NCBI GenBank assembly: GCA_013375375.1
Contig: JABXJX010000008.1
Coordinates: 1-45,520, forward strand
DNA from: Desulfobacterales bacterium
GTDB lineage: Bacteria; Desulfobacterota; Desulfobacteria; Desulfobacterales; C00003060
Length of the DNA: 45,520 nt
Direction of reading: 5' to 3'
Part shown: positions 8,493 to 19,204 of the stretch, in pieces
How positions within the stretch are numbered: the stretch's first letter is position 1
Layout: every line of letters begins with the position of its first letter
Notes under the pieces: generated by a model
Seen by the model: the letters and a program-made list of their open reading frames with translations, nothing else
The model's database searches: none
What the model was told of the DNA's origin: nothing
Position numbers and translations under genes: made by a program

Positions 8493-8521
8493 TTGACAAG
8501 GGGAACTCCTTGCCATAATCT
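8493..8521 (+). promoter_or_regulatory. Sigma70-type promoter upstream of argC
   Basis: TTGACA (8493-8498), 17-nt spacer, TAATCT (8516-8521). Confidence 0.55.
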
Positions 8522-8565
8522 TCTTTTGAAAGACTTTAGTTCACTTCTTCTATCTTGGAGGGAAC

Positions 8566-9603
8566 ATGGTTAAGGTTGCGGTTATTGGTGGAACCGGCTA
8601 TGCAGGCGCTGAGCTGGTAAGAGTCTTGTCAGGCCATCCCCATGTGGAACTGACAATGATTACCTCTCGCCGGTATGAGGGACGACCCTTTTCCGATATC
8701 TATCCCGCCATGGCCGGGATAGTGAATCTGACGTGCCGGGCCTTTTCAGAAGAGGCCGTATCCAAGTCGGCCGACGTCGTATTTACAGCGCTTCCACACG
8801 AGATCTCTATGGGTGTGGTGCCGGGACTCATTGATCAAGGGAAGAAGGTTATAGACCTGAGCGCGGATTTCAGATTCAAAGACCCCGCGCTGTACGAGGC
8901 CTGGTATGAGCCACATCAGGCCAAGGAGTTGCTTAAAACAGCGGTTTATGGACTTCCTGAGCTCCATTTTAATGATATTCAAAAGGCCTCTCTGGTTGGG
9001 AACCCGGGTTGTTATCCTACAAGCGTCCTTCTCCCTTTGATGCCGTTAATCAAGGCTCCGTTTATTGATCCTGACACCATTATCGCAGATTCCAAGTCAG
9101 GGACCAGCGGGGCCGGCCGCTCGGTCAGTCTAACCACGCATTTTTGTGAGGTTAATGAAGCCTTCAAGGCATACAATGTGGCCGCGCACCGCCATAACCC
9201 GGAGATGGACGAGGTTTTGAGCCTCTTTGCAGGGCGGACTATTCACATAACTTTTACGCCTCACCTGGTGCCTATAACAAGGGGCATGCTGACTACGATC
9301 TATGTTGGGTTGAAGGAGGATGTCTCGACCCGGGATGTGGCCTCTTTCCTTGATTCCTTTTATGCTGACAAGCCTTTTGTCCGGATCTGTCCGATGAGCA
9401 GATTCCCGAATACCATGTATGTAAGAGGCACCAACTACTGTGATATAGGATTTCACGTGGCCGAGCGGACCAAACGTCTTATCCTGATTTCGGCGATCGA
9501 CAACCTCGTAAAAGGGGCCTCCGGCCAGGCTGTTCAGAATATGAATATAATGCTTGGATTTGCCGAAACAGCAGGACTGGATCAGCCCCCGTTTCCGCTT
9601 TAG
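8566..9603 (+). CDS. argC: N-acetyl-gamma-glutamyl-phosphate reductase
   Basis: VAVIGGTGYAGAELVRVL, VGNPGCYPTSVLL, SGTSGAGRS, HRHNPEM. Confidence 0.97.
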   Translation: MVKVAVIGGTGYAGAELVRVLSGHPHVELTMITSRRYEGRPFSDIYPAMAGIVNLTCRAFSEEAVSKSADVVFTALPHEISMGVVPGLIDQGKKVIDLSADFRFKDPALYEAWYEPHQAKELLKTAVYGLPELHFNDIQKASLVGNPGCYPTSVLLPLMPLIKAPFIDPDTIIADSKSGTSGAGRSVSLTTHFCEVNEAFKAYNVAAHRHNPEMDEVLSLFAGRTIHITFTPHLVPITRGMLTTIYVGLKEDVSTRDVASFLDSFYADKPFVRICPMSRFPNTMYVRGTNYCDIGFHVAERTKRLILISAIDNLVKGASGQAVQNMNIMLGFAETAGLDQPPFPL

Positions 9604-9627
9604 TTCATTTTAGATCAACTTAGGCAC

Positions 9628-10383
9628 TTGGTCCTATTGCAGAACTTCAAGCTCATTATCGAATACGACGGCACGGCCTATCATGGCTGGCAGCGCCAGA
9701 ATGATACATCCACGGTGCAGGGGGCCATTGAGGCCGCGCTGGAGACCATGACCGGGCGTTCGGTTACGGTTATTGGATCCGGACGAACCGATGCCGGTGT
9801 ACACGCCACAGGCCAGGTGGCGAATTTTTGCGTGGAGACGAGACTGACGTCCGACGTTTTTGCAAAGGGCCTGAATAGCCTCCTCCCCCCGGATATTGTA
9901 ATCAAAGATTGTGCAGCGGTTGATAAGACCTTCCATGCTCGATACGATGCTCGAAGCAAGATCTACGATTACCATATCTTGAATCAACCAACCCCGGCCG
10001 CCATTTTTAGACAGTACGCATGGCACATTGGAAAGCACCTTGATCTCGAGGCGATCAGAACAGCCATGCTTTGCCTGAAGGGCCAGCATGACTTTTCAGC
10101 CTTTGAAGCAGCCGGCAGCCCTCGATCGCACGCTGTTCGGACCGTAATAGATTTACACCTGAGCGAAAAAGATGCGGATGGTTATGTGATTTTCAGTATT
10201 GAAGCCGACGGGTTCCTGCGGCATATGGTACGAAACATTGTGGGAACCCTTGTTGATGTAGGACTGGGCAAAATCTCACCCGAGGCCTTTGAGGAGATTG
10301 TGATATCAAAGGACCGCACACAAGCCGGGATAACATCCCCTGCTCACGGGCTCTTCTTAAAGAAAGTCAAATATCCACGTTAG
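9628..10383 (+). CDS. truA: tRNA pseudouridine(38-40) synthase
   Basis: IEYDGTAYHGWQRQ, GSGRTDAGVHATGQVANF, ADGFLRHMVRNIVGTLVDVG. TTG start. Confidence 0.96.
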   Translation: MVLLQNFKLIIEYDGTAYHGWQRQNDTSTVQGAIEAALETMTGRSVTVIGSGRTDAGVHATGQVANFCVETRLTSDVFAKGLNSLLPPDIVIKDCAAVDKTFHARYDARSKIYDYHILNQPTPAAIFRQYAWHIGKHLDLEAIRTAMLCLKGQHDFSAFEAAGSPRSHAVRTVIDLHLSEKDADGYVIFSIEADGFLRHMVRNIVGTLVDVGLGKISPEAFEEIVISKDRTQAGITSPAHGLFLKKVKYPR

Positions 10384-10411
10384 CACATTCTAACGGGCTG
10401 TAGAAAAACTC

Positions 10412-12679
10412 TTAAGCACCGAACCTGCCTCTGCCCCCTTTCTTTATCACTATGTCATCGTAGGCAGATATGATATCCCTTCGGCTGATAACGCCCAGGA
10501 GCTTCTTGGGGTCGTGTTTGTCTACCACTGGGAGTACGGAAAAATCTCCCTGCGTGATCCTGGTAAGGGCCAGGAACAGGCTATCATCCTCGGTTATGGT
10601 AACTACTTTGCTTGTTGCGATATCTTGTGCAGTCAAAGTCTCCTCGGCGTTGTCGCTAAAGGCCTTTTTACAATCAGAAAATGAAAGCATGCCGCTCAAC
10701 CGGCCCATCCCGTCAACCACCGGAAAGCTGTTAAGCTTACTGCCATAAATAAAATCCCTGAGTTCTGTAATCGGCATGTCTGCCCGTATCGTCTGAATCT
10801 CTCGCCTCAAGGCCTCCTTTACCGGTATACTCTTTAGCCGGCTGATTTCTCGGTCCGATTCAATGTCTATTCCATGGTGTGTCGATTTTATTTGTTCAAC
10901 CCTCTGGTTGTAGTACTGGATGACCTCCCGACGATCCAGCATCCCTAACAGGACCATATGGTCTTCATCCTTGACTACCGGGAGCCTGTGAAGGTTGCGA
11001 ATGGTAAATTTCTTGAGCACTTCATTCAGGTCTTCAGAAGGCGTTGTGGCGATAATATCCGGGTTGGCGATATCTTTCATGACCACAAGATCGCTGATTT
11101 CCTGATCAAAGATTATGCCTCGAACATCGTTAATCGAGAAGATCCCCGTCAACCTGTCTTCCTTGTTTACCATCGGAAAGTAGTGCTGATCGGTGGAAGA
11201 AAACATTCTTCTGAAAGCCGAAAACGGCATATCTTCAGGAACCGTTTTGATTTTTCTCACGTGGGGCATCAGGTCTTTTACATGTATAGTGCCGAGCACA
11301 TCCACAAAGAAGTCCCCGCGATGTGCATTGGAGTCTACCCTGGTTGGCACCTGCTTCAAATAAATCGTCCATTTTCGTGAAAGGAGGAAGACAAGCGAGC
11401 AGACAAGCAGACTCGGCAGCAGCAGGTGATATGAATTTGTCATCTCGCTCACAAAGATAATAGTGGAGATTGGGGTATTGGAGACAGCCGCAAAGAATCC
11501 AGCCATGCCGACCACTACAAAAGCGCCGGGCTGGGAGACAATCCCCGGCACAATGGCATGGAAGATCCTGCCTACCGCACCTCCCAAGGCCCCGCCAATC
11601 ACGATAGACGGGCCAAATACGCCTCCGCTCCCCCCGGAACCGATAGAGAAAGATGTGGTCAGTATTTTACCTAAGGCCAGTCCGAGAAGAAGGAGTGTGG
11701 GCAGCTGATTGTCCAGGGCCATTTGGGCAAACCCATAACCAAAGGCCAGGGTTTGAGGGAGAAAAAAACCGATAACACCAGTACAAAGGCCTCCAATGGC
11801 CGGCTTGATATGATTTGGGATCTTTGCGGCCCTGGCGATCCGATGTACGCCGTAAAAGGATTTGACATACAAGATCCCTCCCCCAACCAAGACGATTGCC
11901 AGTACAATATATGGCCCCAGTTCTAAGGGATTTCGAAAGACAAAATCCTGAGATTCAAACAGTGAACCCCATCCAAAGACCAGGCAGAAGAGGCAGTATG
12001 CAACGACCGAAGAGATGCCGGCCGGAATGATAACCTCTGATTCGAATTCCGGGTCACGGTAAAGTACCTCGGCCGCAAATAGTGCGCCGGCAAGCGGCGC
12101 CCGAAAGATGCTTCCAACACCGGCACCTACGCCCGCTGCCAACATGATACGGCGCTCCCGGTCAGAGAGCTTCAACTTTGTGGCAAGATACGAGCCAAAT
12201 CCTGCCCCGATCTGGGCGATAGGTCCCTCACGACCCCCTGAACCTCCAGAGGTTATGGTGATCGCAGAGGCGATGGTCTTGATAAAAGGTATTCTTCCAC
12301 GGATAAACCCTCCTTTATTGTGATAGGAATCGATGGCGGCGTCCGTGCCGTGCCCTTCCGCCTCAGGCGCAAAGGTATAAACAAGCCAGCCGCTTATGAT
12401 CCCTCCGAGGGCCGGGAGAAAGAGGAGCATCCAGCGGCTAAATGGTGTGTTCGTTGGTTGGAAAAGGTGGGACTCTCCGGCAGGCGGGGGCGGGCGGTAG
12501 CCTGCCATTTGATCCATGAAGATATGCAAACCCGCCTGGCATAGATACTGAAAGACTATGGAGCCAAGACCGGCAATAAGTCCTATCAAAATGTAGTAAA
12601 ATACCCATTTCCCTGCGGTGGTAATGCGGGTGCCTCTGATCTTCAGGATGGAATAGTTGGGCCACCTTTTCTTTTTCAA
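10412..12679 (-). CDS. ClC-family chloride channel/antiporter with C-terminal CBS domains
   Basis: GSGGREGPIAQIGAGFGS, GSGGSGGVFGPSIVIGGALGG selectivity-filter motifs; two or more CBS-like regions in the C-terminal half. Confidence 0.93.
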   Translation of the reverse strand: MKKKRWPNYSILKIRGTRITTAGKWVFYYILIGLIAGLGSIVFQYLCQAGLHIFMDQMAGYRPPPPAGESHLFQPTNTPFSRWMLLFLPALGGIISGWLVYTFAPEAEGHGTDAAIDSYHNKGGFIRGRIPFIKTIASAITITSGGSGGREGPIAQIGAGFGSYLATKLKLSDRERRIMLAAGVGAGVGSIFRAPLAGALFAAEVLYRDPEFESEVIIPAGISSVVAYCLFCLVFGWGSLFESQDFVFRNPLELGPYIVLAIVLVGGGILYVKSFYGVHRIARAAKIPNHIKPAIGGLCTGVIGFFLPQTLAFGYGFAQMALDNQLPTLLLLGLALGKILTTSFSIGSGGSGGVFGPSIVIGGALGGAVGRIFHAIVPGIVSQPGAFVVVGMAGFFAAVSNTPISTIIFVSEMTNSYHLLLPSLLVCSLVFLLSRKWTIYLKQVPTRVDSNAHRGDFFVDVLGTIHVKDLMPHVRKIKTVPEDMPFSAFRRMFSSTDQHYFPMVNKEDRLTGIFSINDVRGIIFDQEISDLVVMKDIANPDIIATTPSEDLNEVLKKFTIRNLHRLPVVKDEDHMVLLGMLDRREVIQYYNQRVEQIKSTHHGIDIESDREISRLKSIPVKEALRREIQTIRADMPITELRDFIYGSKLNSFPVVDGMGRLSGMLSFSDCKKAFSDNAEETLTAQDIATSKVVTITEDDSLFLALTRITQGDFSVLPVVDKHDPKKLLGVISRRDIISAYDDIVIKKGGRGRFGA

Positions 12680-12851
12680 AGGGATTGCCTTTTGATTTAA
12701 CCTTTGGTAACAGAAGCTTTGTTATTCACTATTCGAGAATCGGATACCCGACATCTGATACTACACACTGGTTTCACGAATAACTTATAATGACGCTTGT
12801 GCCCTTACGTCAAGAGAAAAGCCTCAAACAAATGAGGTTGGGGAGGTAATA

Positions 12852-14045
12852 ATGTCTTTATCCGAACGAATCAGTCGTATCAAGCCATCGCCTACCTTGG
12901 CTATGAATGCAAAGGCCTTGTCGATGAAAGAACAGGGCGTTGATGTGATAAGCTTCGGGGTGGGTGAGCCGGATTTTGATACCCCGAAACACATTAGAGA
13001 TGAGGCCGCGCAGGCCATGGAGGAGGGGTTTACACGATATACGGCCGTTGGTGGTATCCTTGAACTTAAAGATGCTATTATAGAAAAATTCCGGCGCGAC
13101 AACAGCCTCAGTTATGAACGTGATGAGGTAATGGTTTCCTGCGGGGGAAAACATGTTCTCTACAACCTGGCCCAGGCCTTGTTAAACCCAGGCGATGAGG
13201 TAATAATCCCTGCCCCGTACTGGGTATCCTATCCACCGATTGTGATTCTTGCCGGTGCCGATCCTGTGATCATTAGAACAGGGGAGGCAGATGATTTTAA
13301 ATTGTCGGCAGAGTCTCTGGAGACGGCTATTACACCTCGAACAAAACTGTTGGTTCTCAACAGCCCTTCCAACCCTACCGGTTCAGTATACACCGAATCC
13401 GAGTTAGAGGCGCTGGCCGAGGTGATCTTAAAATATAATATTTGGGTCGTTTCAGATGAAATCTATGAAAAATTGATTTTTGACGATAGACCATTTTACA
13501 GCATTGCCCAGATAAGTGAGAAACTAAAATCTAAGACCTTTGTCGTAAATGGGTTATCCAAGACCTATGCCATGACGGGCTGGCGCATTGGATATGTGGC
13601 TGGAGCGCGGGAAGTTATCGCGGGGATGACCAAGATCCAGAGCCAGAGCACCTCAAACCCCAATTCGATAGCACAGAAGGCTGCGGTTGCAGCCTTGAAT
13701 GGACCACAAGATTTCATCCAGTCCATGCTACAGGCATTTGACCAGCGGCGAAAGTACCTGTTACAGCGATTGAATGCTATTAAAGGAGTTCATTGCAACT
13801 TGCCTATTGGGGCCTTCTATGCATTCCCCAATTTTAGCTATTATTTCAATGCCAAGACGAAAGGGATATCCATAAAGGGCTCAGCTGACCTTTGTGAGCA
13901 TCTTTTGACCGAGGCACGGGTAGCCCTGGTGCCGGGGATAGCCTTTGGCGATGGTGATTTTGTAAGATTTTCTTATGCAACAGGTCTTGAAACGATAGGG
14001 GAGGGGCTCGATAGGATAGAGGATGCTCTCGGCAAGCTGGTGTAG
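12852..14045 (+). CDS. Pyridoxal phosphate aminotransferase (aspartate aminotransferase-like, class I)
   Basis: FGVGEPDFDTP, LNSPSNPTGSVY, VVSDEIYEKLIFD, NGLSKTYAMTGWRIGY. Confidence 0.95.
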   Translation: MSLSERISRIKPSPTLAMNAKALSMKEQGVDVISFGVGEPDFDTPKHIRDEAAQAMEEGFTRYTAVGGILELKDAIIEKFRRDNSLSYERDEVMVSCGGKHVLYNLAQALLNPGDEVIIPAPYWVSYPPIVILAGADPVIIRTGEADDFKLSAESLETAITPRTKLLVLNSPSNPTGSVYTESELEALAEVILKYNIWVVSDEIYEKLIFDDRPFYSIAQISEKLKSKTFVVNGLSKTYAMTGWRIGYVAGAREVIAGMTKIQSQSTSNPNSIAQKAAVAALNGPQDFIQSMLQAFDQRRKYLLQRLNAIKGVHCNLPIGAFYAFPNFSYYFNAKTKGISIKGSADLCEHLLTEARVALVPGIAFGDGDFVRFSYATGLETIGEGLDRIEDALGKLV

Positions 14046-14050
14046 TCATT

Positions 14051-14117
14051 AGTCATTGGTCATTGGAATTGTGTATAATTCATTTGACCCCTGACCAATG
14101 ACCGCTGACCAATGACT
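14051..14117. repeat. Convergent-intergenic palindrome of CATTGGTCATTGG units
   Basis: agtcattggtcattgg (14051-14066) / ccaatgaccgctgaccaatgact (14095-14117). Confidence 0.75.
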
Positions 14118-14128
14118 GATCCGTAGGC

Positions 14129-14416
14129 TTACCGGCCTCTCCTTTTGGAAGCCTTGAGCGGATTGATTTTGGTATTCTTAATCCGGGTTTCCTTCTTAAC
14201 ATGGGTGGCAAAGTTGCAATCGCCGTTTTTCCACTTGATCGAAGGATCCGGGCAGGCTGTGCAGTACCAGCCGGAAGAAAACTCTGAAGCACGGTTACAT
14301 CCATGACATGCCTCCACGACTTGGTGGCAGACCCCACCATTAAAGGAACAGCCTTTCTTGGTCATAAAGACGCACTCCAACCCTTCTTTTACACTTCTAC
14401 AGTCCATGGGAATCAC
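14129..14416 (-). CDS. PxxKW-family small cysteine-rich protein
   Basis: 95 aa with about nine Cys in paired arrangement and the PSIKW-NGDCNFATH motif. Confidence 0.75.
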   Translation of the reverse strand: MIPMDCRSVKEGLECVFMTKKGCSFNGGVCHQVVEACHGCNRASEFSSGWYCTACPDPSIKWKNGDCNFATHVKKETRIKNTKINPLKASKRRGR

Positions 14417-14768
14417 CCCCTTCTATTTTGGTCTCAGATGATGAATTTTGCCAATTTGGGCAAATCTTGATATTTTTATCGACTTATTTTTAACTTGTCA
14501 ACAAGATTTTGGGCACCTTTGGCTTTTTGATATAACCAGCCGCCATCAGGAGGATTAGCTAAAAGAGGCGCTCCACTTGTATTTAAGAACTATTCATGAT
14601 AATTATAAATATTGAGCGTGATTGTATGGGCTATCATATAAAGAAGTTAGCTCCGCCCCGCAATTGAAATGATGGGTTTAGAGGATAGCATATATCGACT
14701 ATCACAAAACGGCTTGTAAATTCAATGGGTTGTAGAAACTCCGAAACATTTATTCAGTGAGGTGAACT

Positions 14769-15980
14769 ATGCCGGTCTATCAGTGGAAGGGAGAGGACAG
14801 GAAGGGGACAGCCCAGAAGGGTGAGATAGAGGCCCCTAATGAGGCTGCAGTACGCATGCAACTGCGTCGCATGCAGATAAGACCTGCAAAGATAAAGAAA
14901 AAACCAAAGGACCTTTTTGAAAATGTCTCCTTTATGCAGCCCAAGGTGCAAACAAGTGATGTAGTGATTTTTGCAAGGCAATTTGCAACCATGATCAATG
15001 CAGGACTTCCACTCATTCAGAGCCTTGATATTCTGCAGTCCCAACAAGAGAACAAGACCTTTCAGAAGACCCTGAAGGATATTAAAGAGAGTGTGGAAGG
15101 TGGCTCAACCCTTGCAGACGCCTTGAAAAAATATCCAAAGATATTTGACGAGCTGTTTGTTAACATGGTTGCGGCCGGCGAAGTAGGTGGTATCTTGGAT
15201 ACTATCTTGAACCGCCTTTCCGCTTACATGGAAAAGGCTATGAAACTCAAGAAACAGGTCAAGGGAGCCATGACCTACCCTATTATCGTCCTTTGTATTG
15301 CAGTCTTGGTGGTCGGTGTAATCTTGGTCTTTGTAATTCCGGTTTTTGAAAAGATGTTTGCCGACTTTGGGGGAGCCCTTCCAGCCCCTACCCAGATTGT
15401 AGTAGGCCTGAGCAACTTTACCAAAGGCAATATCCATTATATGATTGGCTCAGTTATAGCCCTGATTATCGTATTCAAGCGATTTTATGCCACGGAAAAG
15501 GGTCGTATGATTGTTGATGACATTATGCTCAAGCTACCTGTTTTCGGCCCCCTTTTGCGCAAGGTCGCTGTGGCCAAGTTTACACGAACAATGGGTACCA
15601 TGATTAGCAGTGGGGTGCCTATCTTGGAGGCACTGGACATCGTGGCAAAGACGTCTGGCAACAAGACAGTTGAGGCGGCTATCTACAAAGTCCGATCGGG
15701 TATCACCGAGGGGCGCACGATGGCAGACCCTCTTGGTGAGAGCGGAGTGTTTCCTTCCATGGTGGTGCAGATGGTGGCAGTGGGAGAATCTACAGGTGCC
15801 TTGGACGCCATGTTGTCAAAGATTGCCGATTACTACGATGATGAGGTGGATGCTGCGGTTGAAGGCCTGACATCCATGATCGAGCCCTTTATGATGGTCT
15901 TCTTGGGCGTTACTATTGGCGGGCTGGTTGTTTCCATGTATTTGCCCATCTTCAAGATGGCGGGCATGGTTGGCGGATAG
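14769..15980 (+). CDS. pilC: Type IV pilus inner-membrane platform protein PilC / GspF family
   Basis: FARQFATMINAGLPLIQSLDIL, GGSTLADAL, TMISSGVPILEALDIVAKTSGN, MVAVGESTGALDAMLSKIADYYDDEVD. Confidence 0.95.
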   Translation: MPVYQWKGEDRKGTAQKGEIEAPNEAAVRMQLRRMQIRPAKIKKKPKDLFENVSFMQPKVQTSDVVIFARQFATMINAGLPLIQSLDILQSQQENKTFQKTLKDIKESVEGGSTLADALKKYPKIFDELFVNMVAAGEVGGILDTILNRLSAYMEKAMKLKKQVKGAMTYPIIVLCIAVLVVGVILVFVIPVFEKMFADFGGALPAPTQIVVGLSNFTKGNIHYMIGSVIALIIVFKRFYATEKGRMIVDDIMLKLPVFGPLLRKVAVAKFTRTMGTMISSGVPILEALDIVAKTSGNKTVEAAIYKVRSGITEGRTMADPLGESGVFPSMVVQMVAVGESTGALDAMLSKIADYYDDEVDAAVEGLTSMIEPFMMVFLGVTIGGLVVSMYLPIFKMAGMVGG

Positions 15981-15991
15981 GATGAAAAGAC

Positions 15992-17764
15992 GTGTCGGTG
16001 TTTCGTGTCCGTGTCCGTAAGTCTTGTTCTTTCGGACACGGGAAATGGACGCGAAAGTTTCAATATACTATATCAAAAAACCGAAATCTTTTTCTGAAAG
16101 TGTATAAGGCACAAATTTCACACGAATATTTGTCTGGAAGACTCCAGTGGTTGATGTTTTTGCGACTCATATTTACCACTGTTCTTCTTGGCTCAAGTAT
16201 CCTGGTCCAATTCAAAGATCGTGACTCCCTCATCTCTCCACCCTTCCTGGTGCTGTATGGCCTGATTGCAACCGTCTACATCCTCACTGTTGTATACATT
16301 ATAGTCTTTAAACAACTCGGGCCGAGTCTCAGATTTGCCTATGTCCAAGTTGGGCTGGACACCCTGTTTGTCACTTTTCTGATCTATGTGACAGGCAGCA
16401 TTGCCAGCGTGTTCTCCTTCCTTTACTTGGTGGTTATTATTTACGCCAGTATTCTTCTTTACAAAAAGGGGAGCCTGTTTATAGCGACCCTGTGCAGCAT
16501 ACAGTATGGGGTCATGATAGATCTGGAATACTACGGGATTTTGAAGCCGTTTAATACTGTGGCCGGCCTGAGTATACAAGGATACGAGGAGCCCCATGTG
16601 CTTTACAAGGTCATTATGACTATGGTGGCCTGTTACTTAGTTGCCTTTTTGAGCAGTTCGCTTGCACAACAGACCCTCAGGACGGAGAAAGAGCTTAAGG
16701 CAAAACAAAAAGACCTGGAACAACTGGAGGCCATTAACGCCAGCATTGTATATAGTATGGATAGTGGGCTTCTTACATTGAACTCCGCCAATATAGTAAC
16801 CACATTTAACCGAGCAGCTGAAATGATAACCGGATTTAGTCGAGAAGAAGTACTGGGTAAACCTTTGTCAAACATATTCCCTGATGTGGTTCAGTTTGCG
16901 GCCTCATCAGGGGGGGGGCAAAAAAAAGCATACCGTTATGATGTAGAGTTTAAGAGAAAGGATGGGACAGTCGGCTACTTAGGTTTTTCAATGTCTTCAT
17001 TGAAAGAACCCGATGGAAAGCCTATAGGCAACTTGCTGATTTTTCAAGATTTAACTGCATTCAAAAACATGGAAGAGCATGTCAAAAGGGTTGAGAAGCT
17101 GGCCGCCATTGGAGAGATGGCCGCCGGCATTGCCCATGAAATAAAAAACCCCCTGGCCTCCATGAGCGGCTCGATTCAGCTGCTTAACAAAGAGGTCAAT
17201 ATTACCCCTGTTGCCGGGAAACTAATGGGTATCGTGCTGAGGGAAGCTGATCGGCTCAGCACCCTGGCTAATGACTTTCTCCTGTTTGCACGTCCCGGTT
17301 CTGGTAAAATGGAGTCTGTGGAGCTGAGTTCGGCCATTAGCGACACATTGGAACTTTTCAGAAAAAACGGCGTTTTCCAGAACAGGATTCCAGTGGTCCA
17401 GGATTTTACCACTGACGTGTGGACAGAGATGGACCCCAAGCATACGCGCCAGATCCTTTGGAACCTACTTTTGAATGCAGCTCAGGCTATTGATGGGACC
17501 GGAACCATACACGTCTCATTAAGGACAGTAGAAGATATGGTTCAAGTGACTGTGAGAGATGACGGCTGCGGCATGTCCGAAGAGACTATCAGCAGAATCT
17601 TTGATCCGTTTTTTACCACCAAGGCCCATGGAACAGGCCTGGGACTTTCTATTGTCCACAGGCTTCTGGAATCTTACAACGGGCGACTTGATGTTCAGAG
17701 TCAACAGGGCCAAGGGAGCACCTTCAACCTGTACCTTAAGAGAATAGCCCCACCGGACCTTTGA
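15992..17764 (+). CDS. PilS-like sensor histidine kinase (TM domain, PAS, HisKA, HATPase)
   Basis: [23 protein letters not shown]-box; [36 protein letters not shown]. The start is uncertain: GTG at 15992 lies in a repetitive GTGTCCGTGTCCG stretch. Confidence 0.88.
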   Translation: MSVFRVRVRKSCSFGHGKWTRKFQYTISKNRNLFLKVYKAQISHEYLSGRLQWLMFLRLIFTTVLLGSSILVQFKDRDSLISPPFLVLYGLIATVYILTVVYIIVFKQLGPSLRFAYVQVGLDTLFVTFLIYVTGSIASVFSFLYLVVIIYASILLYKKGSLFIATLCSIQYGVMIDLEYYGILKPFNTVAGLSIQGYEEPHVLYKVIMTMVACYLVAFLSSSLAQQTLRTEKELKAKQKDLEQLEAINASIVYSMDSGLLTLNSANIVTTFNRAAEMITGFSREEVLGKPLSNIFPDVVQFAASSGGGQKKAYRYDVEFKRKDGTVGYLGFSMSSLKEPDGKPIGNLLIFQDLTAFKNMEEHVKRVEKLAAIGEMAAGIAHEIKNPLASMSGSIQLLNKEVNITPVAGKLMGIVLREADRLSTLANDFLLFARPGSGKMESVELSSAISDTLELFRKNGVFQNRIPVVQDFTTDVWTEMDPKHTRQILWNLLLNAAQAIDGTGTIHVSLRTVEDMVQVTVRDDGCGMSEETISRIFDPFFTTKAHGTGLGLSIVHRLLESYNGRLDVQSQQGQGSTFNLYLKRIAPPDL

Positions 17765-17869
17765 CTTTTCAAGACCGGACCCCGTCTTTTCCGAGGTCTT
17801 CTCTCAGGTTTTAAGTGGTGCACTTGGAACTTGAATTCACCATGAATCTGCTGACGATCGGAGCTAATA

Positions 17870-19180
17870 ATGAAGAAATGGAAGCTTGCCTGGAACGCTG
17901 CCCTCACGATTTTTGCGGTTTTTGCCATAACGGTCATGGTGCCCATAACCGGCTGCACGAAGAAAGAAGAAGATGAGACGAGAACCGTAATTCGCTTTGT
18001 TACGTGGAAGCCCAATCAACCGGAGGTTTGGGAGGAAATTTTTCGACGTTTTGAGGCCGAACATCCTGACATTCGCGTTGTGCGGGAGGTGGGCCCCCAC
18101 TCGACTACCGCCTTTCATGACCTTCTGACGCAGAAGCTCAAAAACCGGAGCCCTGATGTGGATGTTTTTTTCATGGATGTCATATGGCCTCCTGAATTCG
18201 CCTCAGCCGGGTGGGCACTCCCACTTGACGAACGCTTCCCGCACTCGGAACAAGAAAAATTTTTGAGTGGCGCAATCCTCGCAAATTCCTACAAAGGGAG
18301 AATTTATGGTGTTCCCCTATTTGTCGGTAGCGGCATGCTTTATTACCGGAAGGACCTGCTGAAACGCTACGGCTTCACCCCGCCTGATACGTGGCAGGAG
18401 ATGGTCGAACAGGCATGGAAGATTGTGTCCGAAGAGGGAAAGCAGAGAGAACTTTACGGATTTTCCGGACAATTCAAACAGTATGAAGGTCTTGTCTGTG
18501 ATATGATGGAGTACATTCTTAGCAATCAGGGGAGCATCCTCAATCCAAAGACGGGAGGATCTGAAATTGCGAAACCGGCAGCAGTAGGGGCAGTCCGGTT
18601 TGTAAGAGATAGTATCATTGGAGCGATCGCCCCTAAGGGAGTACTCACCTATCAGGAGCCTGAATCGATCGCTCTTTTTATACAGGGCAAGGCAGTATTT
18701 CATAGGAACTGGCCTTATGCTTGGGAGATGTCAAACAATCCGAAGCGCTCTAAAATCGTTGGCAAGGTGGGCATTACAAAACTCCCTCATTTCCCTGGGG
18801 GCACAAGCCACGCTACACTGGGGGGATGGCAACTCGGAATCAGCAAGTATTCTCAAAACAAAAAAGCTGCGTGGACCTTTGTCCGGTTTCTGACAAGTAA
18901 GAAAATTCAAAAATGCCTCGCATTGAAGGCAGGGCTCGCGCCAACCAGAAAAGCGCTCTATGAGGACCACGAAATCATAAAGGCCCATCCTCAGTTTTGG
19001 GACATGAAGGAGGTCTTTTTAACCGCCTATCCTCGTCCGAGAACCCCACTTTATCCGGCACTATCCAATGTCTTACAGCACTACTTCCACAAGGTCATAT
19101 CAGATCCGAATTCGGATATCGAAAAAGAAGCGTTTGCTGCTTCACAGGAAATCGACAGGATTCTTCAGTTGGCCCAATAG
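17870..19180 (+). CDS. ABC transporter extracellular solute-binding protein, family 1 (lipoprotein)
   Basis: Signal with ITGC lipobox; VIRFVTWKPNQPEVWEEIFRRFEAEHPDI; SBP-like organisation followed by permeases and an ATPase. Confidence 0.9.
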   Translation: MKKWKLAWNAALTIFAVFAITVMVPITGCTKKEEDETRTVIRFVTWKPNQPEVWEEIFRRFEAEHPDIRVVREVGPHSTTAFHDLLTQKLKNRSPDVDVFFMDVIWPPEFASAGWALPLDERFPHSEQEKFLSGAILANSYKGRIYGVPLFVGSGMLYYRKDLLKRYGFTPPDTWQEMVEQAWKIVSEEGKQRELYGFSGQFKQYEGLVCDMMEYILSNQGSILNPKTGGSEIAKPAAVGAVRFVRDSIIGAIAPKGVLTYQEPESIALFIQGKAVFHRNWPYAWEMSNNPKRSKIVGKVGITKLPHFPGGTSHATLGGWQLGISKYSQNKKAAWTFVRFLTSKKIQKCLALKAGLAPTRKALYEDHEIIKAHPQFWDMKEVFLTAYPRPRTPLYPALSNVLQHYFHKVISDPNSDIEKEAFAASQEIDRILQLAQ

Positions 19181-19204
19181 GGCCAATTTCCGCGGCGTGC
19201 AGGT

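Noticed and set aside
9634-10089. 151-aa minus-strand ORF opposite truA
   Set aside because: Shadow ORF on a strongly conserved gene, with no recognisable domain; the same applies to most other antisense ORFs in the track.
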